This document shows positions 4,941-6,674 of a DNA stretch of 6,674 nucleotides, piece by piece. Source of the DNA: Acidimicrobiia bacterium. GTDB lineage: Bacteria; Actinomycetota; Acidimicrobiia; Acidimicrobiales; Iamiaceae. Below the pieces are notes generated by a model. The model was not told the DNA's origin. It ran no database searches and saw nothing but the letters and a program-made list of their open reading frames with translations. Every line of letters starts with the position of its first letter. Position 1 is the first letter of the stretch. Position numbers and translations under genes: made by a program. Location of the stretch: positions 1 through 6,674 of the forward strand of contig JAFBAD010000389.1 of NCBI GenBank assembly GCA_019247975.1, written 5' to 3'.

Positions 4941-5858
4941 TCAGGGGCGCTGCTCGGTCATCGCCCGGTAGATCCGCTCGAGGTCCTCGAGGGTTGCGAA
5001 GTCGATGACGACCCGCCCCCGCTTGGCGCCCATCGAGACCTTCACCCGGGTCGAGAGCCGGTCCGAGAGGAGCTCTTCGAGCTCGAGCATCCCGGGCGGG
5101 CGCACCTGGCTGGGCGTCGCTCCGGGCAGGGTCGGGCGGCCAGGTTCGGCGTCGCCCTCGCCGTTCGGGTCGGCCGCGGGCACGGCGTCGCCGCCTGAAC
5201 GGGCCCGCACCGCCTCTTCGACCTCACGGACCGACAGCTGGTCCTTGACCGAGCGGCGGGCGAGCGCCTCCTGGAAGGCTCGGTCGGGGGTGCCGAGCAG
5301 CGCCCGGGCGTGACCAGCCGAGAGCTGCCCGTCGAGCACCAGGCGCTGGATCGCCGGCGGGAGCTGGTGGAGCCGCAGCGTGTTGCTGATCGCCGAGCGG
5401 CTCTTGCCGACCCGGCGGGAGAGCTCGTCGTGGGTGAGGCCGAAGTCCTCGATGAGCTGTTGGTAGGCCGCCGCTTCCTCGAGCGGGTTCAGGTCGTCGC
5501 GGTGGAGGTTCTCCACCAGCGCCTGCTCGAGCGATGCGTCGTCGCTCGTCACCTTCACGACCGCGGGGATCGACTGGAGGCCGGCCCGCTTGGCCGCCCG
5601 CCAGCGCCGCTCGCCGGCGATGAGCTCGTAGCGGTCGTCGCCGACCGAGCGCACGAGGACCGGCTGGAGGACCCCGAGCTCACGCACCGACGCGGTCAGG
5701 CCGCCGAGGCGCTCCTCGTCGAAGTGGCGACGGGGTTGGTGCGGGTTCGGCACGATCTGGCTGATGGGCAGGTCGCGGAGCACCGACGAGTCGTCGCTCC
5801 CCGCCTCGTTGGGGATGAGGGCTCCGAGGCCCCTACCCAGTCCGCTGCGGCGCGCCAC
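4941..5858 (-). CDS. parB: Chromosome partitioning protein ParB
   Basis: This 305-residue DNA-binding CTPase loads on parS sites near oriC and spreads as a clamp to direct origin segregation with ParA. The start ARRSGLGRGLGALIP (2-16) is the typical ParA-interacting N terminus. The CTP-binding motifs are NPHQPRRHF (38-46), GERRWRA (82-88) and ENLHRDDLNPLEEA (116-129). The helix-turn-helix core includes LTHDELSRRVGKSRSAISNTLRL (141-163), followed by SAGHARALL. A charged, proline-rich linker (about 221-256) joins the C-terminal dimerisation domain (about 257-305). The GTG at 5858 is chosen because a strong ribosome binding site precedes it and the family N terminus begins there. Upstream extension gives only low-complexity residues from the overlapping parA region. 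It overlaps the end of parA by 26 bases, implying one operon. No parS (TGTTTCACGTGAAACA) is visible in the window. Confidence 0.96.
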   Translation of the reverse strand: MARRSGLGRGLGALIPNEAGSDDSSVLRDLPISQIVPNPHQPRRHFDEERLGGLTASVRELGVLQPVLVRSVGDDRYELIAGERRWRAAKRAGLQSIPAVVKVTSDDASLEQALVENLHRDDLNPLEEAAAYQQLIEDFGLTHDELSRRVGKSRSAISNTLRLHQLPPAIQRLVLDGQLSAGHARALLGTPDRAFQEALARRSVKDQLSVREVEEAVRARSGGDAVPAADPNGEGDAEPGRPTLPGATPSQVRPPGMLELEELLSDRLSTRVKVSMGAKRGRVVIDFATLEDLERIYRAMTEQRP

Positions 5859-6674
5859 CGCTGACCTCCCGTGCGAGCTCCCGATAGGCGATCGCTCCCC
5901 GCGACGTTCCGTCGAAGGCGGTGATCGGCTGGCCGTAGGAGGGGGCCTCCGACAGCCGCACGGTGCGGGGGATGACCTGCCGGCACACCATGGTCTCCGA
6001 GCCGGCGAAGTGGTCACGGACCTCGGTGACGACCTGATCGGAGAGCTTGGTGCGGGCGTCGTACATGACCAAGACGATGGTGGAGAGCACCAGCGTCGGG
6101 TTCAGGCTCTTCTGGACCAGAGCCACGTTCTTGAGCAGCTGACCGAGACCCTCCAAGGCGTAGTACTCGCACTGGATGGGGACGAGGACCTCGTCGGCTG
6201 CGGCCAGCCCGTTCACGGTCAGCAGGCCGAGACTCGGCGGGCAGTCGATGAGGACGAAGTCGTAGGCGTCGATGACCTCGGCGAGGGCGTTCTTGAGCCG
6301 CAGCTCGCGGCTGAACGCCGGCACCAGCTCGATCTCGGCGCCGGCCAGATCGAGGCTGGCGGGCGCTACGAACAGGTTGCGGACCGCGGTGGCCTCGACG
6401 CAGTCGTCCATGGGGACGTCGTTCAGGATCACGTCGTACATCGACGAGTGCAGGTCCCGGATGTTGATGCCGAGGCCGGTGCTGGCGTTGCCCTGCGGAT
6501 CCAGGTCGATGACCAGGACCCGGTAGCCGAGGTCGGCCAGGGCCGCACCGAGGTTGACCGCGGTCGTGGTCTTGCCCACCCCGCCCTTCTGGTTGGCGAT
6601 GGCGAGGATCCGCGGCAGGTCGTAGGGCTCGACCTCGTCCTCCTCGGAACCCGCCGGCTCGGCCTCGCCGTCGC
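5833..6674 (-). CDS. parA: Chromosome partitioning ATPase ParA (5' end outside the window)
   Basis: 279 residues are visible and the frame continues off the right edge. This ATPase forms a nucleoid-bound gradient along which the ParB-parS complex moves. Walker A is KGGVGKTTT near 6571-6588, followed by VLVIDLDPQGNAST with the family Asp and Gln. Walker B is FVLIDCPPSLG. RLSEAPSYGQPITAFD and SRGAIAYRELAREV close the protein as in chromosomal ParA (Soj). The GTG at 6579 is the valine of the P-loop, not a start: IANQKGG precedes it in frame. A further 24 residues upstream are acidic (DGEAEPAGSEEDEVEPYDLPR) and contain no ATG or GTG. This suggests an N-terminal extension of unknown length. It ends inside parB with a 26-base overlap. 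Confidence 0.96.
   Translation of the reverse strand, partial: DGEAEPAGSEEDEVEPYDLPRILAIANQKGGVGKTTTAVNLGAALADLGYRVLVIDLDPQGNASTGLGINIRDLHSSMYDVILNDVPMDDCVEATAVRNLFVAPASLDLAGAEIELVPAFSRELRLKNALAEVIDAYDFVLIDCPPSLGLLTVNGLAAADEVLVPIQCEYYALEGLGQLLKNVALVQKSLNPTLVLSTIVLVMYDARTKLSDQVVTEVRDHFAGSETMVCRQVIPRTVRLSEAPSYGQPITAFDGTSRGAIAYRELAREVSGGAPQRTG
5865..5870 (-). promoter_or_regulatory. parB ribosome binding site within the end of parA
   Basis: On the minus strand GGGAGG lies six bases before the GTG at 5858. It settles the parB start against longer in-frame alternatives and lies inside the last codons of parA, so the two genes are probably translationally coupled. Confidence 0.8.

Noticed and set aside
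5310..5864. A 184-codon plus-strand open frame antisense to parB
   Set aside because: The product looks like reverse-frame translation of a GC-rich gene, and parB on the other strand explains the region fully.
5859..6017. A longer parB starting at 6017
   Set aside because: The extra 53 residues are low-complexity and overlap parA. The GTG at 5858 has a ribosome binding site and begins the known ParB N terminus.
6577..6579. GTG at 6579 as the parA start
   Set aside because: It is the valine codon inside the P-loop KGGVGKT, with conserved residues in frame upstream.
1..6674. parS sites near parB
   Set aside because: No match to TGTTTCACGTGAAACA was found; isolated ACGTGA words, as at 2348-2353, lack the flanking arms.

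Overview
This GC-rich window, with G or C in almost all third codon positions, looks like the chromosome-maintenance region of a high-GC actinobacterium. The gene order is: the end of a MurJ/pseudokinase-type membrane protein, an ECF sigma factor, its anti-sigma factor, a small membrane protein, trxB, trxA, a CwlM-type protein, then parB and parA on the opposite strand. This matches the mviN-sigM-rsmA-trxB2-trxC-cwlM-parB-parA order of Mycobacterium, which lies close to oriC. The divergent protein sequences, the extra two-helix membrane protein and the leaderless promoter style suggest a deep-branching actinobacterium, possibly Acidimicrobiia; that placement is inference.

Layout, left to right. 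Positions 2-580 hold the C-terminal end of a membrane protein: proline-rich linker, basic stretch, one transmembrane helix and an external discoidin-like domain. Positions 619-1209 encode a SigM-like ECF sigma factor, and its stop overlaps the start (ATGA) of a membrane-anchored anti-sigma factor at 1206-1970. A two-helix membrane protein of unknown function follows at 2002-2358. Thioredoxin reductase (2432-3421) and thioredoxin (3527-3853) each have a clear ribosome binding site. A CwlM-like protein (3896-4879) has two peptidoglycan-binding domains and an amidase fold that appears to have lost its metal ligands. A short convergent gap (4880-4940) holds a perfect inverted repeat containing DnaA-box-like words. 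On the minus strand, parA (cut by the right edge) runs into parB with a 26-base overlap.

How the parts may work together. The sigma/anti-sigma pair probably senses an envelope or redox signal. An ECF-type promoter sits just upstream of trxB, so the thioredoxin system is a likely target. Inside that promoter spacer is a C5/G-rich palindrome resembling operators of CsoR-family metal or persulfide sensors, which would add a second control. The left-end fragment and CwlM both belong to the control of peptidoglycan precursor supply in relatives, and ParA/ParB segregate the origin.

The most unusual points are the trxB promoter/operator, the DnaA-box-like palindrome between cwlM and parB, the degenerate CwlM without the phosphorylated C-terminal tail known in mycobacteria, and a G7 run at which a -1 slip would fuse the sigma factor to its anti-sigma factor. 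No tRNA, rRNA, CRISPR array, insertion sequence or canonical parS site was seen, and no gene-free stretch exceeds about 110 bases.
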